DNA of 64,000 bases from Vitis vinifera (Eukaryota; Streptophyta; Magnoliopsida; Vitales; Vitaceae). The stretch covers positions 16,899,001 through 16,963,000 of the forward strand of contig NC_081812.1 in NCBI RefSeq assembly GCF_030704535.1, written 5' to 3'. The notes beneath the pieces are model-generated. The model worked only from the letters and a program-made list of their open reading frames with translations. It did no database searches and had not been told where the DNA came from. The translations under genes and the position numbers were made by a program. Of the stretch, positions 15,888 to 28,200 are shown one piece after another. The number at the start of each line of letters is the position of its first letter. Within the stretch, counting starts at the first letter, position 1.

Positions 15888-18057
15888 TGTGAATGTCGTT
15901 GTGCGTGAGAGACTGATGATGCGGAATAAATAAACAATAAATTTTGCTTAGCTGCGAAGGAAATGAAAATCATGAAAAAATCAAAAAATAAGAGGGAAAC
16001 TATCCTGTCGCCTTGCACACTGCGGTCCCACTCCCACGTGCTCAATCTCATCTTCTGGTTTGAAATGTTGTTGAGTTGCTGGGTACCATTATTAAAAAAT
16101 TTATACATTTTAAAATTATTTTATCTTTATATAATAGAATAAAATAAGTAAGATGAATTTTAAAAAATCATATATAAATAATTTATTGACTTTAAATCTA
16201 AATTTTTATTTTTTTCATATTTTTTTCCATATTTTCTTTATCTCGTATTTTCTGAAAACTAAACACAATCTTAAATTATAAATTTGAATATGATTAATTT
16301 AATAATCAAATCAAAATCTTCTAACATTGATTATACTTGTTCTTGATTTTCTTATATTGAAATTATATTAAAGTTTACTAAAATGACTTCAATTTGGTTC
16401 GATGATAACTTATTCAACACGATTAGTACTCATTTAATTTGTCTAATATGCTAAACTTATACAAATTATTATTTTACTTTTTTATTGATAAATTATGTGT
16501 AAATTAATGAGAAAGCTCCATTTAAAAAAATAATAATCATAAGACTATGGTTTAAAATGAATGGTATAAAAGTCAAGCCAGTTGTAGTATCAATATGATA
16601 TGATGATTAAATTAATTATATGTAATTGAGTTGTAATTATGTGAAAATAACATAATCCATCCTCTTTTCAACAGACGAGTCAAACAAATTAGTATCAACG
16701 TTATACATACAAGATTAAATTCACTATAAATCAAGTAATTTTGTATAATTTTCAAGTATTGTCAATAAACACAAGACCGTTGTTAACATCATTAAGGTGG
16801 ATTGGGTTGATAGATAATTTAAACTCAATCTAATTCGACCTCTAACATAAGATACTCAACCCAAGTCTAACTCAACTTCATTTCTCTAAATTCAAGTTGA
16901 ATTTAGGTGGATTACGTTAAATTCGAGTTGGTCAGACTTATTAAATGATATAATTTAAAATCTATTTATAATTTAAAAAAAAAAATGTTATATATCATAT
17001 GAAAATTTAAATAATAAATAAGTTTCAAAATAGTAATAAAAGGTAATAATAAATTTATGTATCTATCTAAAAAAATTAGAAAGTATATGATATAATATAA
17101 TTTTATATTTTTCTCAAAAAAAATAAAAAAAAATTGAATATTATTATATATGATATTATACATTATAAATATTATACAAACATTAAAGTGAGTTTGAATT
17201 AGGCCTAGGTTGTTCAAAACTTAATCCGAACCCAACCAAAATTGAGTTCAAGTTGAAAAAACTTAACTCAAACTCAATCAAAGTATTGAAAATGATTATC
17301 TAACTTGCATCCCTAATAGCATTACTTGATAAATCGATTAAAAATGAAATAGTGGAAAAAAAAAAAAACACTTAGGAGAATCAACATAAGTGAAGCCTAC
17401 AAAATCAATTGTTTGTTGGATTTGAAGTAAGGACCATGAGTGTGGTGCCTTTCAAGTCATGAAGTACTCTTTTACAAGCTTGTCATTAAACGTTTATGGG
17501 AGTTTGTAAAAAACTCAACTTACTAATCAAATAAAAAATATTTAGATGCATCATTATGACATATTATAAGGCCCCAATAATACTCTTATTGAGGGAAGTT
17601 TCTATCATAAGATTTTCACCCTTCCTTGATAAAAAATTTTCCTATTGAGTTCAAATAGCTTTATAGCAACTGTAGCTTCATATTAGGACAAATCCATGTA
17701 AAATGAATATAATCATTAACAAAATGAATATAATTGGTGTTTCTAGTTAAATATTAGTGTGTGAACTATAGAGGTGAAGTAGTTTAGGTTTCAAAATTAT
17801 GAAAGGGATTTTGCACGTATTTCGGACTTTAAGGACTTTTATTTAGTGAAAAAATGCACATATTTAAGACTTGCCTACAAACCTTAACATTACGGTGACC
17901 AAGACTTTGATGTCATACATTGGAATTCAAAGAAAATGTAGAAACAAATGAACAAAATGAAGTAAAACTATGTTTGACACAAGTAGAAAACACAATAGAA
18001 CTACAACAATTAACAACATTGAGAAGTAGCATTTGTTCGGGGATCATGCAATAAGTA
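15888..18057. other. AT-rich intergenic region upstream of the DnaJ-type gene
   Basis: It holds the promoter and leader of the minus-strand gene ending at 15887, then very AT-rich DNA (16080-17340) with no coding signal. No clear TATA box could be fixed for that gene. The last 9 bases before 18058 are the left target duplication of the foldback element. Confidence 0.6.
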
Positions 18058-18183
18058 GAGTTTTGGGTCAAAATGACCCTTTTAAAAAAAAAATTGTAAC
18101 ATCTAACCACTCTCTAAAACTTATGTTTAAATTGGTTTATTTGGTGCCACGTTTTTTTTTTTTTTTTTTTTTGTCATTTTGGT

Positions 18184-18331
18184 TAAAGTCACAATTGGCA
18201 ACTGCGACTTCATTTTTTAACTAAAGCCATAATTTTCAATTACGGTTTTATTTTTAAACTAAAGCCGCAGTTTGCAACTACGACTTCATTTTTGAATTAA
18301 AGTTACAGTTGTCAACTGCGACTTTAGTTAA
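18184..18331 (+). repeat. Tandem short palindromes, left arm of the foldback element
   Basis: Four consecutive copies of a unit of about 38 bp. Each unit has the form taaagccgcagttg-caactgcgacttca with T/A-rich spacers, so each unit can itself fold into a small hairpin. The same array occurs inverted in the right arm. Confidence 0.8.
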
Positions 18332-18892
18332 TTTTTTTTTTAAATAAAAAATTTAATTAAAAATTATTAAATTATAATTTATGATTGAAATTTAAAAATA
18401 TACTTAAATAATAAATTATTTATATTTAAATTTAAAAATCTAGTATTACTTCAACAAACATAAATTGATAAATAGAATATATTATAAATGAATATTTTAT
18501 TTATTAATAAATTAATAATCTTAAAATAATAAATTATTTATATTCAAAATCTCAATTATCAATTGCGGCTTAAAAGTATACTATTATTTTGATAAAGATA
18601 AATTTATCATAATACAAATAAATTAATACCTTAAAAAACAACAAATTAAATATCTTAAATTAATAATTTATACAATTTTATATATTATTTATATGTTATA
18701 TAAGTCTATTATTTTAATATTATTAATTTATTAATAAATAAAATATTCATTTATAATATCTTCTATTTATCAATTTATGTTTGTTGAAATAATACTATAT
18801 TTTTAAATTTAAATATAAAAAAATTATTATTTAATTATATTTTTTAAATTTCAATCATAAATTGTAATTTAATAATTTTTAATTAAAAAAAA

Positions 18893-19047
18893 TTAACTAA
18901 AACCTCAATTGACAACTGCGGCTTTAGTTAAAAAATGAAGCTGCAATTGCCAACTAAGGCTTTAGTTCAAAAATGAAACCGTAGTTGACAACTACGGCTT
19001 TAGTTTAAAAATGAAGCCGCAGTTGACAATTACGGCTTTAACTAAAA
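18893..19047 (-). repeat. Tandem short palindromes, right arm of the foldback element
   Basis: Four copies of the 38-bp unit in inverse orientation; core gccgcagttgacaactgcgg with copy-to-copy changes. It pairs with the left-arm array in the long palindrome. Confidence 0.8.
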
Positions 19048-19186
19048 TGACGATTTTTATTTTTTTTTAATGATATGATGTTTACGTGGCACTAAAGATG
19101 CCAATTTGAACATAAGTTTCAAAGAGTGGTTAGATGTTACAATTTTTTTTTTAAATGGCCATTTTGGCCCAAAACTCCAATAAGTA

Positions 19187-19828
19187 GATCCTAAACTTAA
19201 AACCGCACATTTCATACTATTTATTTATTTTTTAAATTATTGTTTTTTATATATTTTTATATTAAAGCATATATCATTTATAAATAAATGCACTATAAAA
19301 TTTTATATTTTATATTTATTATTTTTTTAAAAAAATTAATTTTACATTTTGTGTTTTGATAATATATATATTATATAAAAGTAGAACATCATTCACAAAA
19401 AAATATAGATTTATATTATATCTTTATAAATAATTTTAAAATTTGAGATAATAATTTTTTTTGATGTCTTAATTCTTTAAAATTATAATTTTTTAATGTA
19501 AATCTCTAAATCTTCTTATATATTTTATAAAAGAGTCATTATTACTTTCTGATTTTATAAATAAAAAAATAAGAAATGCATTCAAATAGATAATTAAATA
19601 AATAAATAAGATCACATAAATTTTTATATAAAAAATTATACTTGTATTTTACATACATTTAAAAAGAAAAAAATATAAAAAAAAATCAAATTTATTTTAT
19701 TTTTATATTCAAATATATTTTGAGCGCATAATATTTAGCTTTGAAGATATAAAATAAAAAAATAGCAGTTTATTGCGTGTGGCGGTCTCTACAAAAGGGC
19801 ACGCCAGAGCCAAACAATAGTTTGGGCA
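19187..19828. other. AT-rich upstream region of RPL35a
   Basis: No gene is seen. The stretch 19200-19600 is very AT-rich and between about 19380 and 19590 resembles the interior of the MITE at 14080-14365, but its ends are not definable by eye. Confidence 0.5.
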
Positions 19829-19837
19829 TTAGGGTTT
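19829..19837 (-). promoter_or_regulatory. Telo-box upstream of RPL35a
   Basis: TTAGGGTTT (AAACCCTAA on the minus strand) lies about 76 nt before the ATG, near the likely transcription start. Telo-boxes are a known hallmark of plant ribosomal-protein promoters. A second AAACCCTAA is seen in intron 2 at about 20102. Confidence 0.65.
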
Positions 19838-19912
19838 CTTGACTCTTGGTGGCCGAACTAGGTTTTCTCGACTCTCTTGTGGCGCTCTGCGGGTTACTCT
19901 CTTCCCATCAAA

Positions 19913-20532
19913 ATGGTTAAAGGTCGTCAAGGAGAGCGAGTCAGGTCCAAGATTTTTCTTCATTTCAATCTTCCTATTGTTTTTTTTAATCTTCTTCAAC
20001 CCAAATTATATCTAGTCACTTCTTTGAATCTCATTTCATTTTCATCTACAGGCTCTATGTCCGAGGAACGATTCTCGGCTACAAAAGGTACCAAAACACT
20101 GAAACCCTAATCCTATTGTTTGACTTCAAGAAGTGATTGCATTATTGTTGATGGTTAATTGGGTTTAGGTCGAAATCGAACCAGTACCCGAACACATCTC
20201 TGATTCAGATCGAAGGGGTGAACACGAAGGAAGAGGTTGCGTGGTACTGTGGTAAGCGCATGGCTTACATTTACAAGGCCAAGGTCAAGAAGGATGGTTC
20301 CCACTTTCGCTGCATTTGGGGAAAGGTCACTAGGCCTCACGGTAACAGTGGGGTCGTTCGCGCCAAATTCAAGTCGAACCTTCCTCCCAAATCAATGGTC
20401 TGACTTCTAGTTCGACTTCCTTTTTTCTGTGTTTATTATAGCTTTGGAGTTTTGATCCTGATTTTGGGATTTTTTGGTTTTCTTGTACAGGGAGCTAGGG
20501 TTAGGGTTTTCATGTACCCGAGCAACATTTGA
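19913..20532 (+). CDS. RPL35A: 60S ribosomal protein eL33 (RPL35a)
   Basis: Four exons: 19913-19944, 20052-20087, 20169-20397, 20491-20532. They give 339 nt and 112 aa, the normal length of plant L35a. Start [16 protein letters not shown]; middle [20 protein letters not shown] and [19 protein letters not shown]; end [13 protein letters not shown], all family signatures. It is a structural protein of the large cytosolic ribosomal subunit. The first ATG follows a pyrimidine-rich leader and a telo-box, as expected for translation-machinery genes. A GT donor-like sequence (GAG/gtacgg) directly follows the stop codon, and a matching acceptor (attgcag) occurs near 21405, so a 3' UTR intron is possible. 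Confidence 0.96.
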
Positions 20533-23500
20533 GGTACGGTCTGTTTCTTTATAATCTCATTACAAAAATCTAGAACCGTTGTAGTTTCATTCGGTAAACT
20601 CGGAAGCATGAACTTGGGGGTTTGGAATAGGAATTGATGCCCTAGTCCTTGTCACATGGTTCTGATGATTTATATATTCCTAAGAATTGCAATTATAAAT
20701 TGAATGCATTCCGTGTAATCAAATGCGGATGTACTTTCATAAATTGATGTTGAGTTGTGGTGGCTGGAACAGTATGAAATTTGTTTTAACCATTCATTTT
20801 TTGTTTTTCTTGTCTGATTTTGGCTGATGCATTTTTTTGAACTGAACTGGAATGATGTATCAAGTCATTCATAAATGTTGCTTGTAGTGACTAAGGAATG
20901 ATTAATACTAACCAAGTTTTATAGTTGGATTGGAATACTATTGATGTTTGTTGGCCATGAACCCGAATATCCGACCAGACCATAAGGATCATTTAATATC
21001 TAACGCTTCGGTGAACTGGAGATGACTTGATGCATCCTTTGCTTATAATGTTTATCATGTTTCACTGATATATGTTTTGTTTGGAGCTACCATTCCCTTA
21101 TTTCCTAATTTGTTAGTTGTTAACTTGTTCCTAACTATTAGATCAGTTGTGACTTGTACTATTTGTAAATAGTTTCCCCTGTAAGACTCTAGTTTATATG
21201 AAGCCTCAGATCATGGTTGCCCATATAAGAATACCATACTGCCCCTACTGGTTGCATCAGCACTATCTCATTTTTATTTTTGCTATTACCTTTGACATAT
21301 ACATTTATCTTGTATACTCTTTTCTCTGCTTATGTTGTGATGACATTATCACATCATTTACCTTGTTTTTTGTTGTCATTAATTTTTTGTTCTATTTCAA
21401 TTGCAGCTTGCCGGTTCATGTACATTCTAGATTGCGCAGGATTAGTTGAATCATGTGACTTCCAGTATGTTACTTTCTATTGGGTTTACTTAAAAGGTTT
21501 TGTACTTTGACACTGCTAGGTCATTATTCTGTTTTTTTTTTTTTCTTTAAATTTATTTTGGGTGGAAGGCTTATCTTTGATAACACCAATGGTTAGCTCT
21601 AGACTTGGGCTTTTCCCCTCTATTTTGTTTGCTGAGTTACTGGTCGTGTTTTCAGATTTTACTTCCAACTTTATGAGAAGTGATGATTAGTATTTTTTTG
21701 GTGAATTCAATTTGATCATTTTAAGCATGATTCTATGAAGCAAGTTATTTATGGCTTGATGTGGGATTTAAGTGGTTCCCACATTTTCAATGCCTGGTGA
21801 ATGGTGAGGTTTCCATGATTCCATGTTAACAAGAAGCTGTTGCAGTCATATTTAATTGTGATTCTGTTCCTCATAATAGCATTTTAGTGCTTGCTTGATC
21901 ATGTGTTCCCGATCAAGGCTGTTTCATAGTTCTGTTATGAAAAACCATGGCGCTTTTATATCCTTGATTTGTGTGCTGGGCAATAGCTTATAGCGAGCTG
22001 TATCTTACTGTAATGTTAAGATCAAGTCAGTTAAGCATCTGCATCTAATTGAAATGTTTGGCAAATATTAAACATGCAACATGTCGTGTAACCCATTTAA
22101 TAATCAGATTCTTCTATTTAATAATTGGATAGAGTTAGGTTTTGTATATATTTATATGATTAATGTTTGAACCAAATATGTTTGAACCAAATATGTTTAT
22201 CACTCAATTAACTATTTATTTAAAAACAAGTTTAAAATGTGTTAAATATGGGTTAAATTGTTTAGAGATATAATTAGGTTAATCAATGGTATTATTAAAT
22301 GAGTTAATTTGGATAAAATTCATGTTTTGCACGAGAGAGAAGGTTACATTTTGATGATGTGGATAAATATCATCATACTTCTCAAATTGATTTATTTATT
22401 TTTACTAACTAGGTCTTAAATCATCTTGTTATCCATCTTAATATGCAGCAGCAATGCTGGAATAGCTTTTTTCCAAGGTAGTGTGCTAAAATCTCGAGGC
22501 TGGAAGTTTTGAAGAAGAATGTCATTTGGTATAGGGTTATATGAAAGGATTTTCTTCTGATGATGTTGCTGAAAACCATAGGTTAAGTGATTAACCAACA
22601 TTCAGCCATTAGGAGATGTGGTGGCAGTTTCCTTTGGATAAAAACCATGATATATTTAACATTGGTTAATGCCACCATGCCTGGCTGCGGTTCTAAATAT
22701 ATGAAAATGGTAAAAAGTAAGATTATAGGAGTATAAAAAAAATGATAACAGGCAATGTGGTAGGGGGGACATGTGAATCTTATCTACAGCATTCATGCAT
22801 TAATAAAAAAATCGGGACGAGCCTTGTTGCTCACGTTTATTTAATATGTTGAGGGATTTTTATGAGTGGTTAAACCAATGCAAAATAGAGTTATTTGATT
22901 AAAGGGGATGAAGCAATCGCTTACATATAAGAATATAATCTCCAAGTTTTAGAAATATGTTGTATGCAAAATTCCTTTCATCAATTTTTTTTTTTTATCC
23001 CATTTCAAAAAGTGTTAAGGATAATCTTAAATTCATGTTCTATTTATAATTTTTAATAAGTCGAGATTATTTTTTTCTAATGTGTGCTATTTTGTCAATT
23101 TGGCAGAAATATTGTTTACAAAATATGATATTTGGATTTAGGGTTTTACATTGCCTAAGCCTAGCAGCACCATTGTAATAAGGAATACTTGGGTTTAAGA
23201 GACCAATCTTCATATTTTTTTTAATTATGAATATAATTTAAAATGGATAAATATATTTTTGATATTATTTTACAAAAAGTGCGATAAGGGATATTTTTGT
23301 TCCAAAAGCGATTATTCTTGTTTGAAAAAAATGAGGTCACTTTTCGAATTCTTTTTGACGTTTCTAATCATATATCCTTGTAATAATGAACGAGCGACTT
23401 GAGCAGAGGGTTATCATAAGGCTTGAAGTTTTACAATAAATTTAAGTAATTTTCAAGCGTTTGATTCGGTTCAAAGTTTGTATTGGACAATCGAGTCGTA

Positions 23501-24470
23501 TGCGAAGGAAATTTAAATTTCATCCAATTTATTTTATTTTGAATTAAAAAGTTTCCCATCAGAAATTCCTTCTTTTGGCATAAATTTCAAAATTTGGACC
23601 AAACAGCTAAAGCGACTCTTGGATTTTTTAACAGTGGCCGATCTGCTTTGGTTTAATCCGTTTCCAAAAAGCAGTCTTGCTTTTCCAGGTTCCTCCGTCA
23701 TCTCTGATATGAACCAAACTGCAGCTTTTAGTTTTTTTGTTCTTGTATTTCTCATCGGCTTTGGGGGTAAAACCTGAATGAGCTGCGTGTAATTTCGTAC
23801 GCATGTTGTATTTTAACATCATATGGAGAGAAGACTTCTCTGCTGTACAAAATGCAGAAGTGCAAACTTGGTCTATTTCTTCATTACTCAACCAACCTAA
23901 GCAGTAAGCACACTCCGTTTTTTTTTTGAGTTTTCTCCTTATTGGGGTTGGAAACGCAGATTTTAGTTTTCTCCGTTTGATGTGGGGTGGCTTCGTTTCC
24001 TCTTTAGTGTCGAACTGTAGCGGTTTTTTTTCTCTTTTCCCGCGGCTTCCTTTCATGTAGTGTCAAGACACATTGTTTTTTGTTTGGTTTTCCACCTCCC
24101 TGTCGTGGAATTTAATCTAAGATATGCTAAAATTGAAGATGAAAGTGAAGTCATGGTTCCGAAGGGAAAGAGACAAAGGCTTTTTATTTTGAGTACAAGT
24201 AATGGAGCGTGGTTGTGGGCTTCGCAGAACGTGCCGTTTTTTGTGAATGATTGTGGAAAACACTATTTTCAACTCTTAAAAGAAGAAGCCCATGAGGTTC
24301 CATTTTCTTACCAATGTAGTTTCCCGCTGAAACTGCCAAATGTTGAGTCTATTAGCAATTGATCCTCCCAACCACCACCCTCTCATGTCTTTGTCACCTT
24401 AGGGTTTAATAATTTCGTTCAACCCTTCCTCTCTCTCACTCTCACTCTGTGTCTCTGGGTTTGCTTTCAG
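20533..24470. other. Intergenic region, RPL35a 3' side to ceramidase leader
   Basis: About 4 kb with no supported coding exon. The first 900 bp may be a 3' UTR intron of RPL35a. A 17-bp direct repeat (gtttgaaccaaatatgt) lies near 22165-22198. Reading frames on both strands around 23530-24360 overlap each other, have low complexity and show no domain. The CT-rich stretch at 24420-24470 ends in ctttcag/gtaagaaa, the presumed end of the ceramidase first (non-coding) exon. Confidence 0.55.
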
Positions 24471-25291
24471 GTAAGAAAATTTCTGATTCTCTTTTCCTCT
24501 GAGGTTCTTTTGGCTCCTGTTTTCTTTTTTGGAGCCGTGATCGCCGGCCTGAAGTGAGTGTTTGTCAGAAGAAATTTTGATTTGGCATAACTTCTGGTTT
24601 TGATGATTATGTTATTATTTTTTATTTTAAAATAAAATGCTGAATTGCTGTACAATACAATGGTCGCTTTTTAAGTTAATTTTACATATGGATGGAGAGA
24701 CACCATAGTTCTGCAGCATCAAGAAAGGAAAAGAAAACTACTTACATTTATCTAGTTGTTTCCTTTTTTTTTTTTTGGTTAGACTGCTTTTATCTAGTCC
24801 TTCCAAATAATCTATTCTGTAAACTTTATTTATAAGCTGGTTGATTATCGGGAAATCACCATTGAAGTTGATTATTGGCCAGTTCAACACTATGTTGGAG
24901 TTATTAAATGGCCAGATTTTGGTATATCATATAGTTAGTTTGGCTTAATCATAAATGAATGAGATCTGATATGGGTTCTATGGAATTTGTTGAAATCCTC
25001 ATTGAAATAGGATTTCACTGGCAGAAAGGCAAAGGAAGTTTGGAAAAGCCTGGCACACAGGACTATCAATCCTATTCTCTTAAGGCCACGGAACCTTCCT
25101 TACCTCCCTGGTCAATAACAGGTGTTATCAATATGCATAATCAGATCTGAATTGTTGGAGGTTTGTGCTCTGAAACTCAAATTGGATTAGCAGTGTTTCT
25201 CTGATTTTCTATGAATTGAGGACTATGTTAACATGGTTTCTCCTTTTCTTTGGTAAAGGACGTCAACAAGGAATACCAATTTTTTGTACAG
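24471..25291 (+). other. Probable 5' UTR intron of neutral ceramidase
   Basis: A strong donor (CAG/gtaaga) after a CT-rich leader and a strong acceptor (ttttttgtacag) 5 nt before the ceramidase ATG suggest an 821-bp leader intron. This is inferred from splice signals only. Confidence 0.55.
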
Positions 25292-25296
25292 CACTT

Positions 25297-28200
25297 ATGG
25301 AGATGTTTTCTGGTGTCTATGGCTGCAAGCAGAAGCCATCTGCAATGATTTGGTTATGTGTTTTCCTGTTGCTATTACTCCTAAGTGGTAGAGTAACTTC
25401 ATCCAATTCCCCTTATTTGATTGGCTTAGGAAGCCATGACATAACAGGGCCTGCTGCTGATGTCAACATGATGGGATATGCAAATATGGAGCAGATAGCA
25501 TCTGGGGTTCACTTCAGGTTACGAGCTCGTACATTCATTGTGGCAGAACCCGAGGGGGATCGTGTGGTTTTTGTAAACCTTGATGCTTGCATGGCCTCAC
25601 AACTTGTCAAAATAAAAGTTATAGAAAGATTGAGAGTAAGGTAAATAACTGACCTTATATTTTGATTTCTACTTCTGATTCTGCTTTTGCAGGTAAATGA
25701 TAAATTGATAGAGTGGAAGGCTCACTCAATTAGATCTTTAATGCATTTTTGACATAGTAATTTGTTATTTTATCTAGGTTAATCATGGAAATTCTATAGA
25801 GCTTCATTAGCACTTTTGAAGGAAAATGAGTATTAACTATGCCCTAGATCTGCAAGTTTCAGTTTTCCTTATTGATATGCCTTCAGAAGTTGGTTCCATT
25901 CCTTGGATTGATTTACTGGACTGCTTCTAATGAATTGTTTGTTTGAATAATTACATTTTCTATTTTCCTTTGTTTAGGTATGGTAACCTGTATACTGAAC
26001 AGAATGTCGCCATTAGTGGTATTCACAGCCATGCTGGGTCGGGAGGCTATCTTCAATATATAGTATATATTGTAACATCTCTTGGATTTGTACGGCAGTC
26101 ATTTGATGTTCTTGTTGATGGCATTGAGAAAAGTATTACAATGGCTCATGATAATCTTCGGCCAGGATCAATTTTTGTAAATGAAGGTAAGGAAAACAAC
26201 TGATGATCCATATTCCATATTGTCTTCGCTTGCTACAATTTAGTAGAGCAGATCCTACCTTGTACCCTTCCGTGAAATAACTTGCCCAAAAAGACCAAAG
26301 CTCTATCTCTGATCCACATCTACATGAGAGAGAAGAGACCCTATACCTAATTTACTCAGGAGGTGGTCAATGGACAGTTCTACCTTGTAGTCTTTGGTGA
26401 AAGAACTTGCCCAAAAAAGACCAAAGCTCTATCTGATCCACAGACTACATGAGAGAGAAGAGATCCCATAGCTGATTTACTTTGGAGATTCTAAAAGGAC
26501 ACAGATTTTTATCTTTGCTCTTCTGTTTGTTTCAGGAACTTGGTCTTATGGTGTCAAAGCATTTTAGCAACCAAAAAAGAAATGGATTTTATACCATAAA
26601 TGGCTATGTCCAAAGAAAAATGATTTTCTTTTCTTTTTGTACTATAATTTGTGAAATCTGTTTAGAATGCATATCTAAGAAAATTTTTCTGGGGCTTTAT
26701 TTCTCTGCTGTAACTAATTTCTTTTGTTCTTCCCTCAGTGTTACATGACCAGATTCAATTTTTGTATTTATTTCCTTTTGCTGCTGAATGGGGCTTAACT
26801 AGTATATTTAATCAGATGTATTTAACACTTTGTCATTCAAGTTTATTTTAGGATGTATGTTGTGTTTTGCTTATCTCTGGGCTGGATGTTTGTCTACTGG
26901 ACCTAATAGTCCCAGTTATAGCATTATTTAGGAAACATTTGTATGGGGGGAGTTAAAGCTCAAATCCCATCAACTTGATAGTTTTAGACTTAATATGTTT
27001 CACTATATTTCAGTTGATGCTCCTGAAATATTGTGAGATTGTTCCTTCTCATTTTTAACTATTGACTGTAAATTGTGGTTTATCAGGAGAGATCTTGGAT
27101 GCCAGTATAAATCGTAGTCCTAGTGCTTATCTCAATAATCCAGTTGAAGAAAGGAGTAAATATAAGTATGATGTTGACAAAGAGATGACCCTTATTAAGT
27201 TTGTTGATGATGAGTGGGGCCCAGTGGGCAGCTTTAACTGGTTTGCAACTCATGGAACTTCTATGAGTCGTACCAACTCATTGATAAGTGGTGACAACAA
27301 AGGAGCTGCTGCACGATTTATGGAGGATTGGTTTGAACAGAATGTTTTCCTGAATGGTTCTGAAAGCTCATATTTCGGTCAGTCTGGCTCTACCAGACTC
27401 CCTCGAAGAGTCTCAAGCATAATTCCTGATCTCCATGAAGAACGTAAGTTAACACTGCTTCTTTAAGAATAATAAATGCTTACTATGTTGCATTGAGAAT
27501 TCTGGTATTTATGTAGCCCATGTATTATGGGATTAAATTTTTTCATTCTTTTTCTCCCATAACCTGCTTAGATAATTGTGCCCTTGTCTGTCCACTGCAG
27601 TTGCTTCAACATACCAATGCACTTAGGATGGTCCAAACTTTGTTATAATTGATTATGCATCCCTCAAAGCTAAATAAGCAATCTTATTGTCTTGGATCCT
27701 GTCCCCCAAGAAAGTGTGCAAAATTTGATGCTTAAGACAATCTCTTCAAGTTTTATTTCCAAGAACTCCATCCCTTAAAGTAATCCTTATTTGTTCTACC
27801 ATATGGGGTTTACCACTCCCTAATCCTGAACTAATTCAACGTTCCATATAAGATCCCCAAGTGAAATGGACAGATCACACTAAGATCGTAGTTTCCCTTA
27901 AGACTCTGTTCCCACTGCAACCCTGTAAACTACTCAACATTGAGATAAACTCCTTGTTTAGAAATGGATTCTGCTAGTGGGTCACCCATAAAATGACTTA
28001 TAGCAAACAATAGGTTGTTAGAATATTGTGATTCTGGTCAAGCATTAGACAATTGTAAACAATTGTGTAATTTAGGAGATCCAACTTATATATTAAACAA
28101 TTGTGACAATTTCAACTTGGTCCTTAATTTAGAAGGTTCCGATATAAAACTAAGTTGCCTAATAATTAAATAAATTTTTTTTGAATAACCTTTTTTAATT

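Larger units (their letters stand above)
18058..19177. mobile_element. Foldback Mutator-like (MULE) non-autonomous element
   Basis: A 1120-bp palindromic element. The left end starts GAGTTTTGGGTC and the right end finishes GGCCCAAAACTC, its near-exact inverse. A 9-bp direct repeat CAATAAGTA sits immediately outside each end (18049-18057 and 19178-19186), the target duplication size of the Mutator superfamily. The inverted arms run for roughly 470 bp each (about 18058-18530 and 18705-19177), including a shared sub-terminal stretch with TTGTAACATCTAACCACTCT. There is no transposase coding region, so movement would have needed enzyme from elsewhere. Intact termini and target duplication suggest a fairly young insertion. 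Confidence 0.88.

Noticed and set aside
23534-24362. Basic minus-strand frame (142 codons) and a plus-strand frame (100 codons) next to it
   Set aside because: Low-complexity Lys-rich translation of T-rich promoter DNA upstream of the ceramidase gene; no conserved domain, so not called.
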